A DNA stretch of 64,000 nt from Paenibacillus dendrobii. Lineage in GTDB: Bacteria; Bacillota; Bacilli; Paenibacillales; Paenibacillaceae. Made by a program: the position numbers and the translations under genes. Under the pieces are notes generated by a model, which worked only from the letters and a program-made list of their open reading frames with translations, made no database searches and was not told the origin of the DNA. Below are positions 53,301-62,783 of this stretch, piece after piece. Position 1 is the first letter of the stretch. Every line of letters starts with the position of its first letter. The DNA lies in assembly GCF_009807035.1 (NCBI RefSeq), contig NZ_WUBI01000001.1, forward strand, positions 620,001 to 684,000, read 5' to 3'.

Positions 53301-54653
53301 TTACTCGTTCAGATACGTCATCGCCCGGCTTTGAATCAGATGAATCACTTCTTCGAGAGATTTTTCGCCGTTATAATACGTTTTAATCTCCTCAAGAACG
53401 ATTTGCAGCACTTTGGAATCCGTGTTGGAGTTTGAGTCAGCTTCTTCAATTAATGGACGGAATTTTTCAAGCTCTTCAGGCGTTTTGGTCGTTGGTGTAT
53501 CGCCGTACTTCGTTTTCACGGTTCCGTTTTTCGCCTGCTCGACCAGATCATCAAACTTCTTGTTGTAGGACGTTTTATTGATTGGCATACCGTTCATTTC
53601 AGGTGATTCCTGCATTTCATCAGATATCAGGAACTTCAGGAAGGACCATGCCTCCTGTTTCACCGGGGAGTTGTTATTGATACCAAAGGTCGTCGAATAA
53701 AATGACAGGTGGTTGTTGTTTTTATCCACCGACGGTGATTTCAAAGTTTCATGATCATCGAACATAATATATGACGTAGGGTCAAGAATCGCTCTATCCG
53801 AGAACAAAGCGTGGTCGATATCCACAGATTCTTTGGTCAGAATTTCGTTTTTATACATGCTTTCAACTTGTTCAACCCATTTACGGAACAATGGAGAGTC
53901 AAAGTGGGCCAGCTTTTTCACCGGATCTACAAGCTGCGAGTAGTTTTCCCTGGCAAGTTGATACAAATAAGACTGCGGCTCACTGTTGCCATTTGCGTAG
54001 ATATCATCTCCGGCCTTTTTCTTTACTTGCTCAGTCACATTTACGAAGTCATCCCACGTCCACGGCTGGTTTACCGCTACACCTGCCTGCTGAAGCAGCT
54101 TATTATTGACGAGCATCATATTCAGCTTCACGTCGATCGGCAGTGCCAAGAGCTTACCGTCATTTTCTGAAGCTTTCCAAATGTTTTGGAAATAATGATC
54201 CTTTTTAAAATCGGAATCGTCTTTCATAAGATCATAGGAATTGGCGAGCAAGTCTTTTTCGGCATACTTTCCGATCGGAAGTCCGGTCATGGAGAGGATA
54301 TCCGGCCCTTTGCCAGACATCATTTCAGTATTTACCGTGCTTACATACTTTTCAAATTCCTCTTGTGTCATCGCGGTAGCCATCTGATTCTCGGCAAGTT
54401 CTTGTGCTTCGCGGTAAGGCTTAATCACGATGTCAACATCAGGATGGGTTTTTTCATATTCCTGTTCAGCATTTTGCAGGAAACGGTTGGTATCCGTCAC
54501 GGAAATCGTGACCGCTTTTTTACCTCCGTCCCCTTTGTCATCGTCGCTTGTTTTATCGCTGGCACCTGGTGCGCCGCATGCAGACAGCAGCATCGGGATC
54601 ACGCAGATGATCGCAGACACCTTTCCCCATGTACTTTTTTTCAATGTATTCAT
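53301..54653 (-). CDS. Extracellular solute-binding lipoprotein (sugar ABC type)
   Basis: 450 residues. A lipoprotein signal with lipobox LLSACG (Cys ~20) is followed by an acidic linker and a family 1 solute-binding fold (VDIVIKPYREAQELAENQMA, GPDILSMTGLPIGKYAEKDL, NQPWTWDDFVNVTEQVKKKA, VKQEAWSFLKFLISDEMQES). The ATG at 53301-54653 is chosen because GGAG lies 7 bases before; an ATG two codons earlier touches the ribosome site. It delivers sugars or polysaccharide fragments to the permeases encoded upstream. Confidence 0.9.
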   Translation of the reverse strand: MNTLKKSTWGKVSAIICVIPMLLSACGAPGASDKTSDDDKGDGGKKAVTISVTDTNRFLQNAEQEYEKTHPDVDIVIKPYREAQELAENQMATAMTQEEFEKYVSTVNTEMMSGKGPDILSMTGLPIGKYAEKDLLANSYDLMKDDSDFKKDHYFQNIWKASENDGKLLALPIDVKLNMMLVNNKLLQQAGVAVNQPWTWDDFVNVTEQVKKKAGDDIYANGNSEPQSYLYQLARENYSQLVDPVKKLAHFDSPLFRKWVEQVESMYKNEILTKESVDIDHALFSDRAILDPTSYIMFDDHETLKSPSVDKNNNHLSFYSTTFGINNNSPVKQEAWSFLKFLISDEMQESPEMNGMPINKTSYNKKFDDLVEQAKNGTVKTKYGDTPTTKTPEELEKFRPLIEEADSNSNTDSKVLQIVLEEIKTYYNGEKSLEEVIHLIQSRAMTYLNE

Positions 54654-54666
54654 CTTCATTCTCCTC

Positions 54667-55848
54667 TCATGATTTGACCCGCACCCGATCCCCGTCTTGC
54701 AGCGGTTCGCTTGATTCGGTAATAATGTCATCCTTCTTGGTTAATCCGCTCACCAGTGCTTGATCCGCAGAAGATGCAATGATTCGGACATACGCTTTTT
54801 TGACGGTATAATCATTGCCGAATGCGCCAAGCTGCTTCTCGACGACGAGCACATATTTACCGTCCTGATCCTGTTTCATCCAGTCATTGGATATGACATA
54901 TCCCTTCGCATCGTTGACATGGATGATTTGGGTTGAAGCTTTCATGCCTGCGGCCAAAGCCATATTTTTAGGCTCTTCCGTCACCCCCACCGTCACTTGA
55001 TAGGTTGCAGCGCCTGGGGAAGCTGAATCATCCTTTTTCTCAGACGCATCCGGAGCAGCCATGCTCATTCCCGAACCCTGGGAATTGCCGCCGCTGTTTC
55101 CGAAAACAATGGATTCGATATTTCCTTTCACTTTCGCCGATTTCTTGCCTTCCGTTACTTGTACGTCTACCGTTTCTTTTTCTTCTAACCATTTCGCCTG
55201 ATCATCCGGAATCGAAAATGTGAATTGATATCCGTCCGCTTTTTTTACTAATGTCGCTATTGCTTGTCCTGCAGAGGGAATATCATCTTTGCTTGCCTTG
55301 ATTTCCGTAATCGTTCCGGCATAAGGAGCTTTCAGGTAGCGTTTTTTCTCTATATCATTTTTTAACGCCTGCAGCTTTCTCTGCTCTATGCCAAACTCAA
55401 TTTTATAGGAATCGAGATTACGGGTGGCATCTTGAATCTTGATCTCATCGCCCCCCAAAGTCGCATCCAAAAAATCCTGCTTCAACTTGTCGCCATTTAA
55501 CTCCTTCTCCTGAATAGCGGCTTCTTCGTCCAGAAGCTGATGATTTAATTCGCTGAGATCAAATTCAACGAGAATATCGCCTTTCTCAACGTTGTCTCCC
55601 TCATTCACCCGGATCTTTTTCATAGGCAAACCATTTTGATTCGTCATATCGGTCTGTTCGGTTGCTTGCAGCCTGCCATCGCCGTTGATTTCGGCCTTGA
55701 GTTTCTCATCGGACGGTGAGGCGGTCACAACCTTCGGCAGCATTACATTTTGAATGGTTCCGCTAAACAGCGTAAGCAGAATCATCGCTATCACGAACAC
55801 GATTATCAGCCATTTCCATACCTTTCCACTTCGCTTCTCTGTATCCAA
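54667..55848 (-). CDS. HlyD/MacA-like membrane fusion protein
   Basis: 393 residues: a single N-terminal membrane helix (WKWLIIVFVIAMILLTLFSG), a lipoyl-like half (KKIRVNEGDNVEKGDILVEF), a coiled-coil (LDEEAAIQEKELNGDKLKQD ... FGIEQRKLQALKNDIEKKRY), the second lipoyl half (LKAPYAGTITEIKASKDDIP) and a beta-barrel domain. Such adaptors normally work with ABC or RND exporters (MacA, YknX). Here it lies between sugar importer permeases and their binding protein, with no export ATPase nearby. TTG start after AAAGGAG. Confidence 0.85.
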   Translation of the reverse strand: MDTEKRSGKVWKWLIIVFVIAMILLTLFSGTIQNVMLPKVVTASPSDEKLKAEINGDGRLQATEQTDMTNQNGLPMKKIRVNEGDNVEKGDILVEFDLSELNHQLLDEEAAIQEKELNGDKLKQDFLDATLGGDEIKIQDATRNLDSYKIEFGIEQRKLQALKNDIEKKRYLKAPYAGTITEIKASKDDIPSAGQAIATLVKKADGYQFTFSIPDDQAKWLEEKETVDVQVTEGKKSAKVKGNIESIVFGNSGGNSQGSGMSMAAPDASEKKDDSASPGAATYQVTVGVTEEPKNMALAAGMKASTQIIHVNDAKGYVISNDWMKQDQDGKYVLVVEKQLGAFGNDYTVKKAYVRIIASSADQALVSGLTKKDDIITESSEPLQDGDRVRVKS

Positions 55849-55895
55849 AGAACGTTTCTCCTTTCAACATCCTGATCTCGAGTCCGTTACTCTCT

Positions 55896-56792
55896 TTAGC
55901 CCTTGATACCTGATTGCTGGATGCCCGCGATAAAGTGCGGTTCCGCGTTCATGAAGAGAAGAACCATCGGAGTCATATATACAACCGAGGCCGCGAACGC
56001 TACGCTCAAGCTGTCTCCTCTTAATTTCGACAGATATACCGAAAGCGGCTGCTTCATGGCATCCTGCAGGAATATCAGCGGTTGTTCAACCATATTCCAG
56101 TAGTCTACGAACAACAGCAGGACTAACGCGACAATTCCCGGCCGGATCATCGGCATCATGATCGAAAGGAAAATTCGCAAGTGGCTGGCTCCGTCGATTT
56201 TTCCGGCTTCAATATAGGCGTAAGGAATGTTCATTAAAAACTGCCTCATCAGAAATACGCCAAATGCCGCAAATATACCCGGCCCGATGATTGCCGTCGG
56301 CGTATTAATCCAACCGAACCAATCGGCCACGATATAGTTCGGAACGAGCGTAACCTGGAACGGCATCAGCATCGTAATCAGGTACACATAGAAGAGCGCC
56401 TCTCTTCCCCGGAAGCGAAGTTTCGTCAAGGCGTAAGCTGCAAGGCTCGCGACCACGGTCTGGCCAACGATAATCGGCACGACCAGCATCACCGAATTCC
56501 AGAACATGCGCAGAAAATTGGCATTGTCAATGAGAATGTGCTTGTACTGTTCGAATGAAACCAAGTCCGGAACAAATTTCAAATTAATCCAGCCGGCAGA
56601 TTGATCTTTGCCCAGAGCCGCGTAATTCTCCTGGATTTCTGGGCCTGTCATGATCGAGTTGAGTGTCGTAAGAACGACCGGAAGCAGAAAAATAGCAGCC
56701 GGAATGCACAATATTAATGTGTTGATTAGCTTTCTGACATACGGCATGTGTTTCTTGCCTAAGGATTGTTTGCGCCGAGTGGATTGAATCAC
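55896..56792 (-). CDS. Sugar ABC transporter permease (MalG type)
   Basis: 298 residues and six membrane helices, with the EAA-like loop EAGKIDGASHLRIFLSIMMPMIRPG that contacts the ATPase. I choose the GTG at 56792 (VIQSTRRKQSLGKK...), because AAAGGAGG is 7 bases before it and it avoids a long overlap with the preceding gene. It pairs with the MalF-type permease. No ATPase gene is nearby, as usual for Gram-positive sugar importers served by a shared MsmX-type ATPase. Confidence 0.9.
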   Translation of the reverse strand: MIQSTRRKQSLGKKHMPYVRKLINTLILCIPAAIFLLPVVLTTLNSIMTGPEIQENYAALGKDQSAGWINLKFVPDLVSFEQYKHILIDNANFLRMFWNSVMLVVPIIVGQTVVASLAAYALTKLRFRGREALFYVYLITMLMPFQVTLVPNYIVADWFGWINTPTAIIGPGIFAAFGVFLMRQFLMNIPYAYIEAGKIDGASHLRIFLSIMMPMIRPGIVALVLLLFVDYWNMVEQPLIFLQDAMKQPLSVYLSKLRGDSLSVAFAASVVYMTPMVLLFMNAEPHFIAGIQQSGIKG

Positions 56793-56815
56793 GGGTACAC
56801 CTCCTTTCCAAGCGT

Positions 56816-57685
56816 TTATTCCATGAAGCTTCGGAACCATCGTTCTGCCCGAAAAAGGATCGTAACAATAATCCAAATTGCAATCACCATAACGACGGCT
56901 GACGCTGTCAGTTTCTGAATCTCAATCGAAGCAAACATGTTGTTCATATAGTGTTGAAGCTGATAAATACTGTCATGCGGATAATCTCCGGCTAGCAGAT
57001 AAGTCTCCCGGAACACTTTAAAAGATTGAACGATTGCCATCACCGCAACAAAAATGAGCGTCGGCATCAAATAAATGAGCGTAATGGCCAGTTTGGTACG
57101 TCTGGTGCCTCCTTCTATCTCTGCTACCTCATAGTAGTCTTTCGAAATGCCCTGCAATCCTGCCAGGATGAGAATGACGTTGTACCCGAGGTTCTTCCAC
57201 ATATACAAAAATAATACGATCCACCGTGATGCATCCGACTTGAGCCAATCCACTCTGTGCCAGCCGAAATAATCAAAGATGTGATTGAGGGCGCCATTCC
57301 ACTCGAAAAATGTCTGCCAGACGAGTACGACGGAGGCAACCGGCACGACGAGCGGCAATACATAGGCTGTTCGCAGCCAGCGGCGGATAAAAAGCTTGCC
57401 GTTCAGAGCTATTGCAATCCATACCGCACTGCATAACATGACCGGAACGCTGACGGCGGTAAACCAGATGGTATTCCATGCGGCCTTGCGAAAGGATTGA
57501 CTTTGAAATAACGCGATATAGTTATCGAGCCCGACAAAATGTGCTTCCCTGGTGCCATCCTGCACGGAATACACCATTCCCATGACAAATGGGACCATAT
57601 AAAAAAGCGCGAACCCGATTAAGCTGGGAGCAAGAAAGCCGAGTGCGATCACCGGATCTCCCCGGAGCTTGTGTTGCAATCTCAT
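56816..57685 (-). CDS. Sugar ABC transporter permease (MalF type)
   Basis: 289 residues, six membrane helices, opening FLAPSLIGFALFYMVPFVMG and the EAA motif EVAEIEGGTRRTKLAITLIYLMP. GGAGG is 8 bases before the ATG at 57685. First gene of the large minus-strand locus. The two-component system begins 107 bases upstream on the other strand. Confidence 0.92.
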   Translation of the reverse strand: MRLQHKLRGDPVIALGFLAPSLIGFALFYMVPFVMGMVYSVQDGTREAHFVGLDNYIALFQSQSFRKAAWNTIWFTAVSVPVMLCSAVWIAIALNGKLFIRRWLRTAYVLPLVVPVASVVLVWQTFFEWNGALNHIFDYFGWHRVDWLKSDASRWIVLFLYMWKNLGYNVILILAGLQGISKDYYEVAEIEGGTRRTKLAITLIYLMPTLIFVAVMAIVQSFKVFRETYLLAGDYPHDSIYQLQHYMNNMFASIEIQKLTASAVVMVIAIWIIVTILFRAERWFRSFME

Positions 57686-57792
57686 AAGTCATCCTCCATA
57701 ATGGGTTGAAAGATTTTGCTTGCCGAACTGTAGTATAAAGGACCAATGTGTCCATTAAGTGTCACGTATTTGGAAAGGAAGTTGAAAAGTAA

Positions 57793-58473
57793 ATGATAGG
57801 CAAACAGCCTGTGGTCCTCATTGTCGACGATGAGCAATTAGTTCGAGAACTTGTTACCGATTATTTGACGGATGATGGCTACTCGGTAATGCAAGCAGAG
57901 AACGGAACGGATGCACTACGAATATTGCGTGAACAAGATATTGATCTGGTAATTTTAGACTTAATGATGCCGGGAATGGATGGATTCGAGGTGTGCACGC
58001 AGCTGCGAACCTTCTCGAAGGCACTGGTCATTATGCTGACGGCAAAATCGGAAGATGAAGACAAATTATACGGGTACGAGAGCGGTGCGGATGACTATGT
58101 TACCAAACCTTTCAGCCCAAAAGTTCTTTCGAGGAAAGTCGGTGTGCTGCTGCAGCGTTTCGGAGAGGTGAAAGCCAGCGGAAATGAAGCGGAGCAAAGC
58201 GACTTCGTTATCGACGAAGCGGCATGGGAGCTACGTATCGGCGGAGAACCGGTCCCTTTGTCATTGAAAGAATTTGAACTCTTGTGTTATTTGGCAAAAC
58301 ATCCTAATCATGTACTCACACGGGATAACCTACTTGACGCCCTGTGGGGATTCGATTATTTCGGTGACGTCCGTGCTGTCGATACCAGCATCAAGAGGCT
58401 CCGCCGCAAGTTAGGCCTGGAGGCTAGCCGGATTGTGACCGTGAGAGGGAACGGGTATAAATATCAACCATGA
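57793..58473 (+). CDS. OmpR family response regulator
   Basis: 226 residues. Receiver domain with acidic pair DDEQ at 12-13, phospho-acceptor Asp56 in VILDLMMPG, and Lys in VTKPF; then an OmpR winged helix (VPLSLKEFELLCYLAKHPNH, VDTSIKRLRRKLG, TVRGNGYKY). It overlaps the histidine kinase start by four bases. As it is divergent from the transporter and giant-protein locus, it likely controls it. Confidence 0.93.
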   Translation: MIGKQPVVLIVDDEQLVRELVTDYLTDDGYSVMQAENGTDALRILREQDIDLVILDLMMPGMDGFEVCTQLRTFSKALVIMLTAKSEDEDKLYGYESGADDYVTKPFSPKVLSRKVGVLLQRFGEVKASGNEAEQSDFVIDEAAWELRIGGEPVPLSLKEFELLCYLAKHPNHVLTRDNLLDALWGFDYFGDVRAVDTSIKRLRRKLGLEASRIVTVRGNGYKYQP

Positions 58474-60212
58474 GCATATGGAAAAAAGGACGTTTAACAA
58501 CAAAAGTATACTGGACGACTGCAATAAGTTTTTTACTGTTCGTCACGTTGTTTATGGTGCTTCAGTTCATATTTTTCAAGCCTTATTCGCTTCAGGTGCG
58601 AGGTTCTCAGCTGGAAAAAGATTTTCGCAGCATGTATGGACAACTGCAAGAACACATCTCCAGCAATCTTTCGAAAGTATCGATGAACCGACTGTCAGAG
58701 TTTGACTCCGACCACTATTCCCTATCCGGCATTGTGTACAAGCAGGGAAATGACGTCCAGGTTTATCTGGGGAATCGCCCGCTGAAAACGGTACCGATTG
58801 AGCTTGTCGATCCGGCCAAGAAATTATCGGTTCATTTGATTATGGCGAACCCGGACGATGCCGTTACCTATCCGAGGAAAACAATAGAACTGCCATCGCA
58901 ATCAAAAGCAGATGAACAACAGAATAAAGCGCGTATCAGAAAAATTGTTACTCCTATTCATTGGTATAATGCCGATGCTGAGCGGCTCAATAATATGCTT
59001 CAATCCAAGCTTGGAGATATGCTGCAGCAGCAGCTGCACGAAGGTGTCACGACGCAAATATTTAATCAAGGTGTCGCAGGGATGTCTGAAAATGAACGAA
59101 TCTGGGCAGCGATTGCCCCACTCTCCCCCGATCAGGGGCAAGAGCGTTATTTGGTTACCGTATCGACCTTAGAGCCTGTGTCTGATGCGGAGTCGCTTCT
59201 GGGCGGGTTCTACAGATACTTCTATATCGCTGCGGTCATCCTTCTGCTCGGCTTTGCATTTTTATTCAGCCGCATGATTTCGAGTCCCTTGGTTCAGTTG
59301 AATACAATGGCAAAGAGGCTCGCCAGGTTGGATTTTTCCGTGCGAGCCGACATGAAGCGAGAGGACGAGATTGGTGAGCTTGCGCAAACCTTTGATTACC
59401 TGGCTACCGAGCTGAATAGTACGATGGAGGAATTAAAAGATGCGAACGAGCAGTTGCTGCTAGATATCGAAAAAGAAAGGCAGTTGGAAAAACTCAGAAA
59501 ACGTTTCGTCGCCAGCGTCTCCCATGAGCTGAAGACCCCAGTCAGCCTGATTCAGGGCTATGCGGAAGCTCTGCGAGATAATGTAGGGGAAGGCGTAAAG
59601 CGGGATAAATATGCCGCCGTTATTATTCATGAGTCTGAACGGATGTCGCGCTTGGTGAATGACCTGTTGGACCTGTCTCAGCTTGAAAGCGGAAGGTTTC
59701 GTTTGCACTTTGAGCATGTCCATCTGCGGCAGATCATTATATCTGTCTTACGTACCTTGGAGCCCATGGTTACTGGACGCCGTCTCCAGCTGAATTGGAA
59801 TATCGTCCAGAATGAAGTCGATGTACGTTCCGATGCGCAGCGGTTGCAACAAATTTTTACCAATATTCTGACGAACGCGATTCGTCATGCAACCGGTGAC
59901 GGAGACATTAAAATTACGGTCAGCATGACAAAAAAAAGACACGCTAGCACTCCTGCCCAAGAAGGGGTTTCTTGGGTGCAGGTGTTGATCTTTAATCCCG
60001 GAAGATCCATTCCGGATGAGCATATCCCGCACTTGTGGGATGCATTTTACCGGACAGACGAGTCCGGCAGCCGTAACGACGGAGGGAACGGGATCGGACT
60101 TTCTATCGTCAAAAATTTATTGGAACTACATGAAAGCAAATATGCAATCCGGAACGTTGAGGGCGGCGTGGCTGTTTATTTCACACTTCCGCTTTCGTCG
60201 TTGCGACAATAA
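58470..60212 (+). CDS. Sensor histidine kinase
   Basis: 580 residues: membrane helix ~12-32, an external sensor region ~33-245, a second helix ~248-268, HAMP ~270-322, HisKA with His352 in SHELKTPVSLIQGYAEAL, and an ATPase domain with N-box (NILTNAIRHA) and G-box GGNGIGLSIV. The external region is long and not assigned to a known sensor family, so the signal (cell-wall state or sugar) cannot be named. Confidence 0.93.
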   Translation: MSIWKKGRLTTKVYWTTAISFLLFVTLFMVLQFIFFKPYSLQVRGSQLEKDFRSMYGQLQEHISSNLSKVSMNRLSEFDSDHYSLSGIVYKQGNDVQVYLGNRPLKTVPIELVDPAKKLSVHLIMANPDDAVTYPRKTIELPSQSKADEQQNKARIRKIVTPIHWYNADAERLNNMLQSKLGDMLQQQLHEGVTTQIFNQGVAGMSENERIWAAIAPLSPDQGQERYLVTVSTLEPVSDAESLLGGFYRYFYIAAVILLLGFAFLFSRMISSPLVQLNTMAKRLARLDFSVRADMKREDEIGELAQTFDYLATELNSTMEELKDANEQLLLDIEKERQLEKLRKRFVASVSHELKTPVSLIQGYAEALRDNVGEGVKRDKYAAVIIHESERMSRLVNDLLDLSQLESGRFRLHFEHVHLRQIIISVLRTLEPMVTGRRLQLNWNIVQNEVDVRSDAQRLQQIFTNILTNAIRHATGDGDIKITVSMTKKRHASTPAQEGVSWVQVLIFNPGRSIPDEHIPHLWDAFYRTDESGSRNDGGNGIGLSIVKNLLELHESKYAIRNVEGGVAVYFTLPLSSLRQ

Positions 60213-60249
60213 ACAGGAACAACCAAATAAGACCAGACATCGGTAAGAT

Positions 60250-60302
60250 AACTATGTTCTTGTTCCCTTAAAACAAAAAAAGCCGCCATATAAGCGACTT
60301 TT
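60250..60302 (+). terminator. Family I core and terminator after the kinase
   Basis: ACTATGTTCTTGTTCCC (60251-60267) is followed by AAAAAAAGCCGC and GCGACTTTT, a weak stem with a T-run. Confidence 0.6.
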
Positions 60303-60356
60303 ATGCAGTAAAACTTCGACTTTCGATTCCGATCCTCATGTAGTGGGATTTATCAA

Positions 60357-60406
60357 CTCAATTGCCCGTTAGATTAGAAAACGGCAGCAGAATAAAGGCT
60401 GCCGTT
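60357..60406 (+). repeat. Repeat family II core (site k) with hairpin
   Basis: CTCAATTGCCCGTTAG (60357-60372), then AACGGCAGC / GCTGCCGTT (60380-60406). On the minus strand it ends the CPBP remnant. Confidence 0.65.
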
Positions 60407-60668
60407 ACTCTGTATTATTGATAGTGGGAAAATGTGCAAGAGTAAAGATTAGTGAACTAATCTTTACTCTTGCACATCTCATACTAACTCGATTCCGTAG
60501 CCAACGATATATAAATCCATAGTAAAATATCTCTTCATAGAATGGTGACACGATCCCTGCCGAAGCAACACCAAATACTATAGTAAATAATGTGACATTT
60601 CTCGGCAGACTCTTTGTTTTACTGTCGTCCACCATATTTCTTGGGTTCACATTTGTGTCATTAGACAA
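60405..60668 (-). pseudogene. CPBP family protease fragment
   Basis: 87 codons. The recognisable part is SPFYEEIFYYGFIYRWLRNR followed by ISSLIFTLAHF, the first two motifs (EExxYR-like and FxxxH) of CPBP intramembrane proteases. The first ~15 residues (MSNDTNVNPRN) are encoded by a family IV half-site, not by a CPBP gene. The N-terminal helices and the last motif are missing. A decayed fragment rather than a protease. Confidence 0.65.
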
Positions 60669-60669
60669 T
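60639..60669 (+). repeat. Repeat family IV half-site
   Basis: TTGGGTTCACATTTGTGTCA followed by TTAGACAATTG. It matches the ends of the element at 63763-63856 and forms the start of the CPBP fragment's frame. Confidence 0.6.
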
Positions 60670-60675
60670 TGAATT

Positions 60676-61422
60676 TTATTGTGCGGTCAATATAATCGGG
60701 CCATCCGCAGTAATGGCGATCGTATGCTCGTACTGTGCGGAAAGCGAGCCGTCAGCAGTTCTGGCTGTCCATCCGTCGGCATCAACCGTCATTAACGCTT
60801 TTCCGGCATTTATCATCGGCTCGATCGTAAAAACCAACCCTTCCTTCAAGCGGAACCCTTTGCCTGGATTCCCGACGTGGGTATAATTAGGTTCCTCGTG
60901 CATCTCCCTTCCTACGCCATGCCCGAGCAGATCGCGCACCACCGAGTATCCGTTTCGCTCGGCATGGGTTTGAACCGCGTGCATCACATCGCCGATCCGA
61001 TTTCCAACGACAGCTTTTTCGATACCAAGATATAAGCATTCCTTTGTTACCCGCATCAGATTACGGGCTTCCTCCGACACCTCTCCGACCGCATAACTCC
61101 AGGCCGAATCGCCGATCCAGCCATCCGCCTCGGCGACGATGTCGATTGTGACAATGTCCCCTTCCTTGAGCGGTTTCCGATTCGGAAAACCATGCGCAAT
61201 GACGTCGTTGACAGACGCACATGTCGCAAAGGGATAACCGTTGTAGCCTATCGTGTAAGCCTTGGCGCCATTCTCCTTCAGGAACCGCACCGCGAACGAC
61301 TCGATATCGAGCGTCGTGACACCCGGCCGGATCATTCCTGCTATGGCTTGATGAAAAGCGGCGACAATTTGGCCGGCTTTTCTCATTTCTTCAATTTCTT
61401 CTTTTGATTTCAGTGTGACCAT
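60676..61422 (-). CDS. map: Methionine aminopeptidase, type I
   Basis: 248 residues with all metal ligands: Asp pair in IDIVAEADGWIGDSAW, His in GHGVGREMHEEP, Glu in FTIEPMINAG and Glu in YEHTIAI. It removes the N-terminal Met of new proteins. The ATG at 61422 is chosen because AAAGGAG is about 11 bases before; the ATG at 61431 is only two bases from it. It follows a TetR gene whose stop overlaps its leader. It is outside the usual ribosomal-protein operon, so it is likely a second, regulated map copy. Confidence 0.9.
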   Translation of the reverse strand: MVTLKSKEEIEEMRKAGQIVAAFHQAIAGMIRPGVTTLDIESFAVRFLKENGAKAYTIGYNGYPFATCASVNDVIAHGFPNRKPLKEGDIVTIDIVAEADGWIGDSAWSYAVGEVSEEARNLMRVTKECLYLGIEKAVVGNRIGDVMHAVQTHAERNGYSVVRDLLGHGVGREMHEEPNYTHVGNPGKGFRLKEGLVFTIEPMINAGKALMTVDADGWTARTADGSLSAQYEHTIAITADGPIILTAQ

Positions 61423-61427
61423 TCCAT

Positions 61428-62030
61428 TCATCTCTCCTTTGCCTGTAAGCCTGAAAAGATCATATCGACGATCTTTCCTGCATCCATATCACTTTGCATA
61501 TGGTGGTGGATGTTCAATGCTGTGCAGCCAACTAGTGAGCCAAATATCAGATTGGCTGTTTTCTCCGGCGATTGGGAATCGATTCCTTCACGGATCAATT
61601 CCACAAACGGCAAATAGATCCGTCCATGAAAGTCAGAAGACAGCTTAATAAAACGGTTTCCCGGGAAGTGATGAAAATTATCCGCAACCGTTTTAAGCAA
61701 AATAAATACGGAAGGATCCTGGATGCACATCCGCAGGAGCAGCCTGGAGAACGACTCAGCTTTATGCAAACTATCGCCGTCCTCCGTCAAAGCAGGCAGT
61801 ATTGCTGACTCCGTTCGATACAGGGCATCCCACAGTAAATCTTCCAAAAGCATGTGCTTATTTTTGTAGTAATGATACACGGTTCCGTAGCCGAGCTCGG
61901 CCTTAACCGCAACATCGCGTATTTCCAATTGAATGCCCTTTTCCAAATATACTTCCGCAGCCGCTTGCATAATTTGGTTCATCCGTATCTCCCGGATCGC
62001 GTCATTCTGTTCTTTGGTACGTGGTGACAT
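61428..62030 (-). CDS. TetR/AcrR family regulator
   Basis: 200 residues with the TetR head QAAAEVYLEKGIQLEIRDVA, AELGYGTVYHYYKNKHMLLE. The C-terminal domain is helical and unassigned. Its stop codon is within the ribosome-site region of map, so the two are co-transcribed and probably coupled. It may regulate its own operon. Confidence 0.88.
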   Translation of the reverse strand: MSPRTKEQNDAIREIRMNQIMQAAAEVYLEKGIQLEIRDVAVKAELGYGTVYHYYKNKHMLLEDLLWDALYRTESAILPALTEDGDSLHKAESFSRLLLRMCIQDPSVFILLKTVADNFHHFPGNRFIKLSSDFHGRIYLPFVELIREGIDSQSPEKTANLIFGSLVGCTALNIHHHMQSDMDAGKIVDMIFSGLQAKER

Positions 62031-62195
62031 GGCTCCTCCTTTTTTAGACCTGCTGTAATGTCAATATAAAATCAATATATCTCATTTGGGATTAAGGAGC
62101 AAGTACTTCGAGGAACGGTTTCTGCTTTTCGCATAGTCAAGTTGACTGGTTTGATCCTTGTAAATCAATTGCTGCAAATTATAGTTATAGTTGAA

Positions 62196-62280
62196 CTTAC
62201 TGCCCATTGGCTTAATAAAATGAGCAGGCTGCGGCAGCCTGCTCAACAATATGTGTTATTCAACTATCCTGTCCCGTTAA
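62196..62280 (+). repeat. Two family II cores around a perfect hairpin (site l)
   Basis: CTTACTGCCCATTGG (62197-62211), then CTTAATAAAATGAGCAGGC, the perfect GAGCAGGCTG/CAGCCTGCTC hairpin (62222-62244) and CTATCCTGTCCCGTTAA (62264-62280). It lies downstream of the MerR gene in the 317-base gap before the tetR gene; nothing else is seen there. Confidence 0.7.
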
Positions 62281-62347
62281 CGAAATCGCTAGTATGCATT
62301 CCTGTTTCAGTTGTTCCGCATGGACAAATGGGCAGCTACTGAGCAGC

Positions 62348-62761
62348 TCAATCGGAAGAGCTGGCATGCCAAGTCATTAGCATCTCTTGAGCTTTTTGCG
62401 GATCGTTCATGAGTAGAGTCCTATACTTCAGCATCTTGTTAAGGGTATCCAGCATTTGGTCGTATTCTTCCTTCTTGCTTTCGATCTCCTTTTTCTTGCC
62501 GCGAATCCAATCTATAATCTGCAGGTTTGTGTGCGCGTTGGAGTCGTGGTCCTGCAGAACTTCCTTCAGTTCAGCCAGCGAACAGCCGATGGACTGGAAC
62601 TTCTTGATGAGTTTTAACCGCTCGATAGCCTCTTCCGAATAGTTACGGTAATTATTGCTTTCTCGCCGGACATGCCGATCATCCAGCAAGCCTTCCTTTT
62701 CATAAAAGCGGATTGTATGGATCGTTAATCCCATCTTGTCCGCCAGTTCCTGAATTTTCAT
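62348..62761 (-). CDS. MerR family regulator
   Basis: 137 residues: an N-terminal winged HTH (KIQELADKMGLTIHTIRFYE, YRNYSEEAIERLKLIKKFQS), a dimerisation coiled-coil (GKKKEIESKKEEYDQMLDTL) and a short end without cysteine clusters, so it does not look like a metal sensor. It is divergent from an SDR-like gene and probably activates it through a promoter with a 19-bp spacer. GGAG is upstream of the ATG. Confidence 0.9.
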   Translation of the reverse strand: MKIQELADKMGLTIHTIRFYEKEGLLDDRHVRRESNNYRNYSEEAIERLKLIKKFQSIGCSLAELKEVLQDHDSNAHTNLQIIDWIRGKKKEIESKKEEYDQMLDTLNKMLKYRTLLMNDPQKAQEMLMTWHASSSD

Positions 62762-62783
62762 GATTATTTCTCCTTTGGACCGC

